Positions 17,061 to 24,919 of a stretch of DNA of 64,000 bases are shown here, piece after piece. Each line of letters begins with the position of its first letter. Position 1 is the first letter of the stretch. The notes under the pieces were generated by a model that did no database searches, was not told the DNA's origin, and saw only the letters and a program-made list of their open reading frames with translations. Both the position numbers and the translations under genes were made by a program. The DNA comes from Ignavibacteriaceae bacterium (GTDB taxonomy: Bacteria; Bacteroidota; Ignavibacteria; Ignavibacteriales; Ignavibacteriaceae), in the NCBI GenBank assembly GCA_008933765.1, contig WBUK01000002.1, positions 248,001 through 312,000 of the forward strand. Reading direction: 5' to 3'.

Positions 17061-17856
17061 CCATTTTTTTCAATAACGGGCACGGGCGGTATTTGGAATC
17101 GTTATATCCATCAAAAATTACTGTCATAATCGCCAGACAAACATCCAAACCGATAAAATCAGCCAGTGTCAGGGGTCCCATCGGATGAGCCATCCCAAGT
17201 TTCATAACAGAATCAATATCTTCTTTCGTGGCAACACCTTCCATGAGTGCGTAAATTGCTTCGTTAATCATTGGCATTAATATACGGTTGGCAATGAACC
17301 CGGGATAATCCTGAACTTCAACCGGCACTTTGTTCAACTTCAGTGTAGTTTCTTTGATTGCGTTGTATGTATCGTCGCTTGTTGAATATCCTCTTATCAA
17401 CTCAACTAATTTCATCACGGGCACCGGATTCATAAAGTGCATACCGATAAATTTGTCGGCTCTGTTCTTTGGTGCCAGCTCTGTTATTGAAATCGATGAA
17501 GTGTTGCTGGCAAGGATAGATTCAGCTTTAAGCAAACCGTCTAATTTATTAAATATAGAGGTTTTAACCCCTTTATCTTCATACACGGCTTCAACGACGA
17601 GATCAGTATTCGGGTCAACATTTTCTACACCAATTCTTGTTGAAATATTTTTCAAAGCAGCTGATTTCACCTCTTCGGAAATGGTCTCTTTTTTTACCAT
17701 TCTTTCAAGGCTCGAAGTAATATTTTTAATCGCACGCTCCAAAAATTCTTGTTGTGTTTCCACAAGTGTTACATCATACCCGTTAATAGCGAACACGGTA
17801 ACAATACCATTTCCCATGGTGCCACCACCAACAACGGCAACTCTTTTGATATCCAT
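17005..17856 (-). CDS. hbd: 3-hydroxyacyl-CoA (3-hydroxybutyryl-CoA) dehydrogenase
   Basis: A 283-residue NAD(P)-dependent dehydrogenase. The Rossmann loop is VAVVGGGTMGNGI (6-18), followed by the ASNTSSISITELA segment, the catalytic-region GMHFMNPVPVMKLVE with its active-site histidine, and the C-terminal helical dimer domain (PGFIANRI, GPLTLADFIGLD). It interconverts 3-hydroxybutyryl-CoA and acetoacetyl-CoA. It sits 17 bases after the thiolase gene, which catalyses the neighbouring reaction, so the pair forms a short C4 acyl-CoA module. The ATG has a GGAGG ribosome site. The length fits the stand-alone Hbd type, not the FadB fusion. Confidence 0.93.
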   Translation of the reverse strand: MDIKRVAVVGGGTMGNGIVTVFAINGYDVTLVETQQEFLERAIKNITSSLERMVKKETISEEVKSAALKNISTRIGVENVDPNTDLVVEAVYEDKGVKTSIFNKLDGLLKAESILASNTSSISITELAPKNRADKFIGMHFMNPVPVMKLVELIRGYSTSDDTYNAIKETTLKLNKVPVEVQDYPGFIANRILMPMINEAIYALMEGVATKEDIDSVMKLGMAHPMGPLTLADFIGLDVCLAIMTVIFDGYNDSKYRPCPLLKKMVAAGKLGRKSGEGFYRYE

Positions 17857-17873
17857 TTAATCCTCCGTAATAA

Positions 17874-19049
17874 TCAATATTTCTTAACAATTAAAGCGGA
17901 TGCTTCACCACCACCAATACAGAGGCTGGCTAATCCGTAGGTCGAGCCGCGTCTTTGCATTTCGTGCAATAAAGTAGCCATAATTCGTGCTCCACTTGCA
18001 CCAATCGGATGCCCGATTGCAATAGCGCCGCCATTAACATTAGTGTTTTCTGGTGTTATCCCTGTAAGTTTATTAACTGCAAGCGAAACCACTGCAAATG
18101 CTTCATTGATTTCATAAAGGTCGATATCTTTAACTGTAAGTCCGGCTTTTTTAAGCACTTTTAAAATAGCATCTGCCGGTGCAGTTGTAAAATCAATCGG
18201 TGCTTTAGCCGCCGAACTTTGTGCCACAATTTCAACCATTGGGGTAAACCCAAGTTCACGCGCTTTCTCTTCGGACATCACCAGAACTGCCGCTGCTCCG
18301 TCGTTCAAATTACTTGCATTTGCAGCGGTAACTACTCCGTCTTTCTCAAAAACAGGGCGCAAAGTAGGTATTTTGGCAAAATTGGTTTTTTCGGGGTCTT
18401 CATCTTTGTTGATAACGGTCTCCCCTGCTTTAGTCTTCAGAGTAACCGGGATCATTTCGGAATCAAATCTCCCTTCTTTCTGTGCATTCTGCGCACGGGT
18501 GTACGATTCAATTGCGAACGCATCCAATTCTTCACGGGAGAACGACATATCTTTTGCGCACTTATCTGCGCACGATCCCATGTGAATCTTATTGTAAACA
18601 TCCGTTAAACCGTCCAAAAGAACTGAATCTAAAACCTCACCATGACCATACCTGTAACCATTTCTGCCTTTAGGAAGCAGATACGGAGCATTCGACATCG
18701 ATTCCATCCCGCCGGCAATAATCACATCGGCATCGCCCAAAGCAATTGCCTGTTGTGCCAGCATAATCGCTTTCAAGCCACTGCCGCACATTTTATTAAT
18801 TGTTAAAGCTTCAACAGATTCAGGCAAACCGGAGAAAAGCGCTGCCTGCCTTGCCGGAGCCTGCCCTTGACCGGCCATCAGCACATTGCCCATTATTACT
18901 TCATCTATAGCGGCAGGGTTAATACCCGATTCATCCAAAACGGCCTTAATCGCTATGCTCCCCAATTGCGCAGCCGTAAATGAAGCCAGAGAACCGCCAA
19001 ATGAACCAACAGGTGTTCTCTTTGCGTGAGTTATCACTACTTTTCGCAT
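17874..19049 (-). CDS. acetyl-CoA C-acetyltransferase (thiolase)
   Basis: A 391-residue thiolase with nucleophile Cys88 in NKMCGSG, catalytic His347 in GHPIG and the second Cys377 in LCIGGGEA. It condenses two acetyl-CoA to acetoacetyl-CoA or cleaves 3-ketoacyl-CoA; length and GGMESMS fit biosynthetic or short-chain thiolases. The ATG at 19049 is preferred over an in-frame TTG 15 bases upstream. The ATG has AAAGG nine bases before it and gives the standard N-terminus MRKVVITHAKRTPVG. It lies between holB and the dehydrogenase gene. Confidence 0.94.
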   Translation of the reverse strand: MRKVVITHAKRTPVGSFGGSLASFTAAQLGSIAIKAVLDESGINPAAIDEVIMGNVLMAGQGQAPARQAALFSGLPESVEALTINKMCGSGLKAIMLAQQAIALGDADVIIAGGMESMSNAPYLLPKGRNGYRYGHGEVLDSVLLDGLTDVYNKIHMGSCADKCAKDMSFSREELDAFAIESYTRAQNAQKEGRFDSEMIPVTLKTKAGETVINKDEDPEKTNFAKIPTLRPVFEKDGVVTAANASNLNDGAAAVLVMSEEKARELGFTPMVEIVAQSSAAKAPIDFTTAPADAILKVLKKAGLTVKDIDLYEINEAFAVVSLAVNKLTGITPENTNVNGGAIAIGHPIGASGARIMATLLHEMQRRGSTYGLASLCIGGGEASALIVKKY

Positions 19050-19060
19050 TATAATACCTT

Positions 19061-20203
19061 TCAATTTATATAAATTTTTTGTTTAGCAAATTCTTCTTTT
19101 ATAACTGAGGCAAGAAGAAAGATAATATTGTAACCCGCAATACCGGGGTTAACATTGTTGTTTTCCACATAATACAAAATTCTTTCAATCGAACTTATTG
19201 CTTTTATAGGTTCGATACCCGGAAAATTAACTGAGAATTTCTCAAAAACATCAATATTCGACTCAAAAAAGAAGCCATCTGTAAACCCTGCAAGAAATCT
19301 TTTATAGTCACTGAACCAATGTATTACCAAAGTAAAAAATAATCGAAAAAGATCGTTATCGCCGTCAGCGGTATAATCTTTAAGAACAGACTGTGCCACT
19401 CTAATTTTTCCGGCAAGTGAATAGCGAAGAAATTTAATTATCTCGCTGCGGGTTTCAGAAATGTTTTTATCCCTTATAAACAGCGCTTTTTTTAATGAAC
19501 CCTCGCTCAATTTCCCAAGCAACCGGGCTTCTTCTTCCTCAATACTGTAATATTTTGAAAGAATATCTGAAACATTCTTTTCCGAGAGTGGCCGAAATTC
19601 AACATGCCAACACCTGGATCGAATTGTTTCTCTCAACATTTCGGGTTCTGAAGTTGTTAATATAAAGATTGTTCCTTCCGGTGGTTCTTCCAAGTTTTTT
19701 AGCAGCGAGTTCTGTGCAGGCTCATTCATCAGATGAGCTTGCGATACTATTACAAACCGGTAAAGATCGGGACCAACAGTCAAAGAAGTGAACTTATTAA
19801 GTGCCCGAATAGAAGAAATTTTAATGTCGTTTGCTTTGGGGATTTTAATTTTGTGGTAGGGGTTCTCTTCTTTAATTCTAAACTGTTCCTGAATCAGTTC
19901 AATTTCACTATTACTCAGTTTTTCGTAGGGGTCATCAGCTGAAGTTTCATTTTTCCCCACAGGAAGTGGGCAAATAAACATAAACCGATCACCCTGAATT
20001 GAATCTTTAGCAATTGCGGGAAGAGAATCGGGTGTTTTCATCGAGTTAATCAGGTTAGCAAAACGAATAGCCATGAACTCTTTACCAACGCCCGATGCCC
20101 CGGTGAATAGAAGAGCCTGTGGCTTGCTTTTATGAATCAGAAACCGGTAAAGTATTTCTTTAACCGGTTCCTGCCCATAAATACCGTCAAATAACTCTAA
20201 CAT
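19061..20203 (-). CDS. holB: DNA polymerase III delta' subunit (clamp-loader)
   Basis: About 380 residues, AAA+ clamp-loader fold. Visible are the N-terminal FDGIYGQEPVKEIL, a P-loop-like GASGVGKEFM, the AHLMNEPAQNSLLKNLEEPP sensor region and the arginine-finger SRC motif (TIRSRCWHVEF). It works with DnaX and HolA to load the sliding clamp. No zinc-binding cysteine cluster is evident, which is common in delta' outside proteobacteria. An upstream TTG (20224) overlaps the DUF2795 gene, but the ATG at 20203 gives the family-like N-terminus. It lies in an operon with the DUF2795 protein upstream and thiolase downstream. Confidence 0.87.
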   Translation of the reverse strand: MLELFDGIYGQEPVKEILYRFLIHKSKPQALLFTGASGVGKEFMAIRFANLINSMKTPDSLPAIAKDSIQGDRFMFICPLPVGKNETSADDPYEKLSNSEIELIQEQFRIKEENPYHKIKIPKANDIKISSIRALNKFTSLTVGPDLYRFVIVSQAHLMNEPAQNSLLKNLEEPPEGTIFILTTSEPEMLRETIRSRCWHVEFRPLSEKNVSDILSKYYSIEEEEARLLGKLSEGSLKKALFIRDKNISETRSEIIKFLRYSLAGKIRVAQSVLKDYTADGDNDLFRLFFTLVIHWFSDYKRFLAGFTDGFFFESNIDVFEKFSVNFPGIEPIKAISSIERILYYVENNNVNPGIAGYNIIFLLASVIKEEFAKQKIYIN

Positions 20204-20220
20204 CCCAAAACGGCGCTCCC

Positions 20221-20442
20221 TCAATACTCATCGGCATTGAAGAAAAAGTCGTCGTCCGTGGGATAATCGGGCCAAATATCTTCAATCGACTCATACGGTT
20301 CGTCGGAATCTTCCAATTCTTTCAGATTTTCGATTACCTCGAGAGGTGCACCGATTCTTTCAGCGTAATCAATAAGTTCCTCTCTGGTAGCAGGCCAGGG
20401 TGCATCTTCCAGGTATGAGGCGAGCTCTAAAGTCCAGATCAT
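20221..20442 (-). CDS. DUF2795-family small acidic protein
   Basis: A 73-residue acidic protein. It consists almost entirely of a DUF2795-like domain (LASYLEDAPWPATREELIDYAERIGAP...IENL), with an Asp/Glu-rich tail ending FFFNADEY. The function of this family is not established. It begins with ATG 26 bases after the M23 peptidase gene and precedes holB, so it is probably in the same transcript. Confidence 0.85.
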   Translation of the reverse strand: MIWTLELASYLEDAPWPATREELIDYAERIGAPLEVIENLKELEDSDEPYESIEDIWPDYPTDDDFFFNADEY

Positions 20443-20468
20443 ATAAAAAAGTCCATCTGTTTAATTAT

Positions 20469-21389
20469 TTATTTTTTTTCAAAAGCAGCTTTATTACTGT
20501 CAAAGAAGAAATCAGCAGGGTTCAAATGCTCATCATTGTAGATCACTTCGTAGTGAAGATGTGGTCCGGTAGAAAGCCCTGTGCTCCCCACCAAGGCAAT
20601 CAGGTCTCCGCGTGAAACTTTATCGCCTTTTTTAACAAGTATTTTCGAACAATGCCCGTACAAAGTTTTATAACCGTTACCATGATTAACGATAACGCAA
20701 TTGCCATACCCACCGAAAACTTCGGCTTTCTCAACAATACCGTCAGCAGTAGCAATTATTCTGTCTCCCATCTTACCGCCCATATCCAATCCGGTATGAA
20801 ATTGAGGTTTTTGGGTTATAGGGTTTTTTCTTGGGCCAAAACTTGTTCTACGGTATTCACCATCAACCGGTAAAATTGAAGGGATTCCCCGCATATACGC
20901 AGTTTTATCCGTTATTTTTTCAGAAATTTCTTTGTTGGCAACAGCCTGAATTTGCAGATTACTTTCCAATAATTTTAGCGTAGCCGCAATTCCTTCAATT
21001 GTTCCACCCGATGCAACGGGATCGGAAACCAAATTGTTGCTGAGAGAAATTTCGAAAAAGTCTTCATCCAAGCGGGGCAGGTCAACAATGTCTCTTATTT
21101 TATTGTTCATGCCAATTACGGTAGCTAACCGCCCGTTCACTTTTTCAATCTCAGATTGCAGATCGGCAATTTCCTTTTTTAATCTTTCATTTTCCCGGCG
21201 CAGGTTCTCATCTTTTGAATTATTAGCCTGCTGATCGGTAAAAAAGCCGGATGTTATCAGAATCACTCCTGAAAGCACCAGAAAAGTAATCAGAACAGAA
21301 AAGAAAGGTTTGAAAAGAGGCAAATTAACCGACCGTATTTTTAATCCACGCCGTGTGATAAAGTAATATCGGTTTAGATAATTCGTCAT
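20469..21389 (-). CDS. M23-family peptidoglycan endopeptidase
   Basis: A 306-residue inner-membrane-anchored protein. It has one N-terminal transmembrane segment (about 27-48) and a coiled coil (about 58-90, rich in Lys/Glu/Leu). The C-terminal LytM/M23 domain has its zinc and catalytic residues intact in HTGLDMG, the LYGHCS segment and GPHLHYEV. Such enzymes hydrolyse peptide cross-links during growth or division; in Bacteroidota similar proteins also act in envelope remodelling. It heads the minus-strand operon that continues through DUF2795, holB, thiolase, dehydrogenase and CLC. A consensus-like promoter lies directly upstream. Confidence 0.92.
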   Translation of the reverse strand: MTNYLNRYYFITRRGLKIRSVNLPLFKPFFSVLITFLVLSGVILITSGFFTDQQANNSKDENLRRENERLKKEIADLQSEIEKVNGRLATVIGMNNKIRDIVDLPRLDEDFFEISLSNNLVSDPVASGGTIEGIAATLKLLESNLQIQAVANKEISEKITDKTAYMRGIPSILPVDGEYRRTSFGPRKNPITQKPQFHTGLDMGGKMGDRIIATADGIVEKAEVFGGYGNCVIVNHGNGYKTLYGHCSKILVKKGDKVSRGDLIALVGSTGLSTGPHLHYEVIYNDEHLNPADFFFDSNKAAFEKK

Positions 21390-21435
21390 GTATATGAAAA
21401 TTGTGATTTGTAGGAAATTTTAAAAAATCAAACTA

Positions 21436-21466
21436 CAAAACTAAAAAAAGAATTTTCTAAAACAAA
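21436..21466 (-). promoter_or_regulatory. candidate Bacteroidota-type promoter for the M23-holB-CLC operon
   Basis: On the minus strand TTTG (21466-21463), exactly 19 bases, then TAGTTTTG (21443-21436): a complete match to TTTG-N19-TAnnTTTG. It lies between hprK and the M23 gene and predicts a start about 40 bases before the ATG. It is the best such match in the window. Confidence 0.55.
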
Positions 21467-21472
21467 CAGAGA

Positions 21473-22471
21473 TTACTCAAAATCGTGTTCGAAATAATCA
21501 ATTCCTCTGGAAAAACTTTTGCCATCGGCTTCTTTAAGTTTTCTTGCGAGCCGATCCTGAAAAACTTTTGCGCTGTCGTACCCGTAATGCTTTAACAGAT
21601 AGTTTAGTGCAATCACTTCAGTAATAACAGTAATATTTTTCCCGGGTACAATCGGAAGCCTGACATAAGGCAGCTCAACCTCCATAATAGTGGTGGTGCT
21701 GTCGTCCAACCCTGTTCTGGTGTATTCAGCATTGGCGTCCCAAATTTCAAGGTTAACCACCACTTCAATTCTTTTTTGGTACCTGATCGACCGAATCCCG
21801 AAAATTTTCTCAACATTTATTAACCCTAAACCTCGGATTTCCATAAAATGTTTTGAAATGTCGGTTCCTGTACCCATCAGCAACCCCTCCCCTTTTTTTG
21901 TTGCGATAACCACATCATCGGCTACCAAACGGTGCCCTCGTTCCACCAGATCGAGCGCAACTTCGCTTTTTCCCACACTCGACTGCCCCGTGAACAAAAT
22001 CCCTACGCCGTAAACATCGATCAGTGAGCCGTGAATTGATTCCTGCGGCAAAAATTGATCGTTCAGAAAATCGCTGATGAAAAAATTCAGCCTTGTCGTA
22101 TTGTCCGGTGACCCAAAAATTGCAATATCAAAGATTTCCGAAAGTTCCATCATTTCAGGGAATGGTTCGATGCCGTTTGAAATTATCATGCACGGAATAT
22201 CGAAACGGCACAACCCCTCGAGAGCACTTCTTCTTTTCCCGGAATCAAGTGACTGAAGGTACCTGATTTCTGTATTTCCAAAAATTTGAATCCTTGAGTA
22301 GGAAAATAAATCAACAAACCCGGCCAGTGCCAGGCCGGGTCTGTGTAAATTAGGTTCTTTTATTTTTCTTGTGAAACCTCGTTCACCTGTAAAATTGGTG
22401 ATCTTGAATTTATCCTTTGTTCTATTAAAGAAAAATTCAACAGTAATGTGGTCTCTGTTAATCAGTTCCAA
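21473..22471 (-). CDS. hprK: HPr kinase/phosphorylase
   Basis: A 332-residue bifunctional HPr(Ser) kinase/phosphorylase. The N-terminal DRTGG-like domain is followed by the catalytic domain, with the conserved His147 in HGSLIDVYGVG, the P-loop GQSSVGKS (162-169), LVADDVV and the family signature MEIRGLGLINVEKIFG. It phosphorylates a serine of HPr-like proteins. No PTS gene is in this window, so its partner may be a regulatory HPr as in proteobacteria and Chlorobi. The start is TTG, supported by GGAG nine bases upstream. It directly follows hpf, a small-protein neighbour also seen near PTS-Ntr loci elsewhere. Confidence 0.95.
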   Translation of the reverse strand: MELINRDHITVEFFFNRTKDKFKITNFTGERGFTRKIKEPNLHRPGLALAGFVDLFSYSRIQIFGNTEIRYLQSLDSGKRRSALEGLCRFDIPCMIISNGIEPFPEMMELSEIFDIAIFGSPDNTTRLNFFISDFLNDQFLPQESIHGSLIDVYGVGILFTGQSSVGKSEVALDLVERGHRLVADDVVIATKKGEGLLMGTGTDISKHFMEIRGLGLINVEKIFGIRSIRYQKRIEVVVNLEIWDANAEYTRTGLDDSTTTIMEVELPYVRLPIVPGKNITVITEVIALNYLLKHYGYDSAKVFQDRLARKLKEADGKSFSRGIDYFEHDFE

Positions 22472-22474
22472 GTA

Positions 22475-22792
22475 CTATGACTCCAGGTTTAACTTTTTGT
22501 CAGCTTCGCGTTTGGTTTTTCGTTTTCTGATTTGCCTCTGGATTTTATCCACGGCAGCTTTAACAGATTTGGTATATTCGTCGGAAGAATCTTTCGCAGT
22601 TAAAATACTACCCGGAAGTTTAGCAATTAACTCCACTTCTTTAATGCTGTCTTTAACATTCTGATAGCTGAGAACAACTTCAACATCTAAGATTTCATCG
22701 GAAAATTTTTGCAAGTTGGATACTTCAGCTCTGATCAGGTCTTTAAGAGTATCTCTGGCGGTGAATTTTCTGGCAGTTATCTGGATATTCAT
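22475..22792 (-). CDS. hpf: ribosome hibernation promoting factor, short form
   Basis: A 105-residue protein of the HPF/RaiA (ribosomal S30Ae) family: beta-alpha-beta-beta-beta-alpha with the basic C-terminal RKRKTKREADKK. It has only the N-terminal domain, so it is the short type that works with a separate dimerising factor or alone to protect idle ribosomes. The ATG has a strong GGGAGG site. The gene lies 17 bases after the recombinase gene and three bases before hprK. Confidence 0.92.
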   Translation of the reverse strand: MNIQITARKFTARDTLKDLIRAEVSNLQKFSDEILDVEVVLSYQNVKDSIKEVELIAKLPGSILTAKDSSDEYTKSVKAAVDKIQRQIRKRKTKREADKKLNLES

Positions 22793-22809
22793 GGTACCTC
22801 CCGGTTGTT

Positions 22810-23706
22810 TTATGATTTTGGATGTGCTTTTTTATAAATGCCTTTCAGCCTCTCTATACTCACTTGAGTGTAAATTTGCGTGGTTGAAAGGTTTTCGTGT
22901 CCTAATATCTCCTTAATGGCGAGCAGGTCGGCTCCGTTATCCAACATGTGAGTAGCTGAGCTGTGCCGGAGCACATGCGGGCTTTTCTTGCGGATGTCAG
23001 TTGAAGCAGAAAGCAACTTTCTAACCAGCCTGTAAACATACTGCTGATTAACCGCTTTGCCGTTAAGTTGTGATAAAAATAAATTATGGTAACCTAAACT
23101 CTTTCGTACCTCCCAAAAATTTTTAAGAATTGTTGATGATTTGCCGCCTACCGGCACTATTCGCATTTTAGAGCCTTTGCCTGTCACGGAAATTTTTCCG
23201 TTTACTAAATCTACATCTCCTGCTTTAATTGTGCATACTTCTGAGACACGGAGTGAGCAGCCGTAAAGTAATTCAAGAATTGCTGTGTGTAACAATTCAT
23301 TATAAGAGTTAGCAGCAGATTCAGCTGCAAGTGATGTGGTGCTCTCAAATTCTTTCTCTGATACAATATCAGGCAGTTTACGCTGAAATTTGGGGTTTTT
23401 AATGTCTTTTACAAAATTATATTCGATTACTCCGATATCTAGAAGGTAGTTAAAGAAAACCCTTAGGCTGGTCATTTTTCGGGCGATGCTTGACCTGTCT
23501 AACCCAAGCGAATTTAAACTGCTGAGATATCTCTTCACGGTTTTAATGGTAACAGAATCGACTTCCTGTATGCCAATATCTTCACAAAAAGCAGCAAAGC
23601 CGTTAAGATCGTTACTGTATGCAGCAACCGTGTTGTCGGAACTGAGTTTACTTTTGCGCAGGTAACTCAGATAATCATCTATTTTTTTTTTAACTGTCAA
23701 GTTCAC
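22810..23706 (-). CDS. tyrosine recombinase of the XerC/XerD type
   Basis: A 298-residue tyrosine recombinase with an N-terminal SAM-like core-binding domain and a C-terminal catalytic domain. The full catalytic set is visible: Arg153 (CSLRVSEV), Lys177 (TGKGSK), His244 and Arg247 (HVLRH), His270 (LGHEN) and nucleophile Tyr279 (TTQIYT). Its size and housekeeping neighbours fit dimer-resolving Xer recombinases rather than a phage integrase. XerC and XerD cannot be told apart here. The start is GTG with a weak ribosome site, and no dif-like site was identified in the window. Confidence 0.92.
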   Translation of the reverse strand: MNLTVKKKIDDYLSYLRKSKLSSDNTVAAYSNDLNGFAAFCEDIGIQEVDSVTIKTVKRYLSSLNSLGLDRSSIARKMTSLRVFFNYLLDIGVIEYNFVKDIKNPKFQRKLPDIVSEKEFESTTSLAAESAANSYNELLHTAILELLYGCSLRVSEVCTIKAGDVDLVNGKISVTGKGSKMRIVPVGGKSSTILKNFWEVRKSLGYHNLFLSQLNGKAVNQQYVYRLVRKLLSASTDIRKKSPHVLRHSSATHMLDNGADLLAIKEILGHENLSTTQIYTQVSIERLKGIYKKAHPKS

Positions 23707-23728
23707 AAAATCTCAAAAAGATGCTTTA

Positions 23729-24163
23729 TTATATACTAAAATATTTCGGATAAATCAATTCAACAAGTCGGTCTTCTTCTTGTTTCATTTCACTTTTTTC
23801 TTCCGGGGTTTTATCATCATACCCGGTTAGGTGCAGCAACCCGTGAATAACCAGACGAACTAATTCGTTCTCAACGGTAACTTTGTATTCCGCTGCGTTA
23901 GAAACAGCAACATCGCTGCAGATGATAATTTCGCCCTCAACGGCGCCCGGCTCTTCACTTTTGTAGTCGAAAGTTAAAATATCAGTTGCATAATTATGAT
24001 TCAGGTAATCGTCGTTCAACTCTGAAATCACATCAACGGGTACAAATGAAACTTCCATTGAGGCGAATTTTTGCGCTTTAATTTCAGAAAAATCGTTAAT
24101 TATTGATTTAACAATCGATTTTTTTAGGGCGGGTTTTGAGTGAATTTCGACAAAAATATCCAT
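23729..24163 (-). CDS. ybeY: endoribonuclease YbeY (rRNA maturation factor)
   Basis: A 144-residue metalloprotein of the UPF0054 family involved in 16S rRNA 3' processing and ribosome quality control. The metal motif reads HGLLHLTGYDD: His107 and His111 are present, but the third ligand position (usually His in GYDH) is Asp117. From memory the same replacement is common in Bacteroidota YbeY, where the motif runs GYKDK. The upstream NDDYLNHNYATDILTFDY block is typical. It lies between the carbonic anhydrase and recombinase genes on one transcript. Confidence 0.93.
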   Translation of the reverse strand: MDIFVEIHSKPALKKSIVKSIINDFSEIKAQKFASMEVSFVPVDVISELNDDYLNHNYATDILTFDYKSEEPGAVEGEIIICSDVAVSNAAEYKVTVENELVRLVIHGLLHLTGYDDKTPEEKSEMKQEEDRLVELIYPKYFSI

Positions 24164-24189
24164 CTTTTTATTCTACTGTTAGTACCGGA

Positions 24190-24732
24190 TTAATCGTCTG
24201 CAATCGATTTTTTACTATACTTTGCAATCTCAAAATAATTATAAGCACTTTTTTCGAAAAAAGCAAATTCTTTATCGGTTAAACTACGAATTATTTTTGC
24301 GGGCGTGCCGGCATACATATATCCGGACTTAATTACAGTGCCCGGAGTAACCACAGCTCCGGCAGCAACGATCGAATTTTTTTCAACAAGGGCACCGTCA
24401 AGAACTATTGCACCAATTCCAATTAGCGTGAAATCTTCAACCGTGCAAGCGTGAATGTTTGCATTGTGCCCAACGGTTACAAAATTGCCAACTGTGCAGG
24501 GAAACTCTTTTCCAGTAACATGAAGAATTGAACCATCCTGAATATTTGTAAATTCGCCAACTTTAACAAAGTTATCATCACCGCGCAAAACAGAGTTGTA
24601 CCAAAGAGATGAACCTTTCCCAACGGTAACATCACCAATCAAGCGAACACCATCAGCAATGAATACATCTTCGGCTATCTTTGGATACTTCCCCTCAAAA
24701 TAAAGCATTGAATAAGAGTTTTTGTTTTCCAT
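24190..24732 (-). CDS. gamma-carbonic anhydrase-like hexapeptide-repeat protein
   Basis: A 180-residue left-handed beta-helix protein of the gamma-carbonic anhydrase/YrdA/PaaY type. It has repeated hexapeptides (VFIADGVRLIGDVTVGKGSSLW and following) and the metal-binding histidines in SILHVTG, GHNANIHAC. The conserved RGDDNFVKVGEFTNIQDGS segment supports the family. These trimers bind zinc or iron; carbonic anhydrase activity is proven only for some. ATG with GAGGAA site. The upstream spacer carries a 36-base repeat pair. Confidence 0.88.
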   Translation of the reverse strand: MENKNSYSMLYFEGKYPKIAEDVFIADGVRLIGDVTVGKGSSLWYNSVLRGDDNFVKVGEFTNIQDGSILHVTGKEFPCTVGNFVTVGHNANIHACTVEDFTLIGIGAIVLDGALVEKNSIVAAGAVVTPGTVIKSGYMYAGTPAKIIRSLTDKEFAFFEKSAYNYFEIAKYSKKSIADD

Positions 24733-24797
24733 TTATTCCTCTAAATAATTATTTAAACTGTGCTTAAACCGCCCTGTTAGAACTGCATCGACCCTTT

Positions 24798-24905
24798 CCG
24801 CACTAACTTCACCCCTTTCCGGCCACTTAGAAAGATTTGGCAGACAGATCCTTACGATCTTACGCCTTACCGCACTAACTTTACCCCTTTCCGGCCATTT
24901 AGAAA
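24798..24905 (-). repeat. 36-base direct repeat, two copies
   Basis: Copies at 24798-24833 and 24870-24905 agree at 34 of 36 positions and start 72 bases apart. They lie in the spacer between the glycosyltransferase and gamma-carbonic anhydrase genes. On the minus strand each copy contains a five-codon frame encoding MAGKG. One copy reads ATG...TAA and the other GTG...TGA, so both differences preserve start and stop. Function unknown. Confidence 0.8.
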
Positions 24906-24919
24906 CTCAGAAAGTGTAA

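Noticed and set aside
22810-23706. Recombinase as a sign of an integrated element
   Set aside because: It sits among housekeeping genes on one transcript and has Xer-like length and motifs, with no flanking att repeats.
24733-24919. Possible RNA gene in the repeat-bearing spacer
   Set aside because: No tRNA fold, no strong terminator and no recognisable RNA motif; only the direct repeat is supported.
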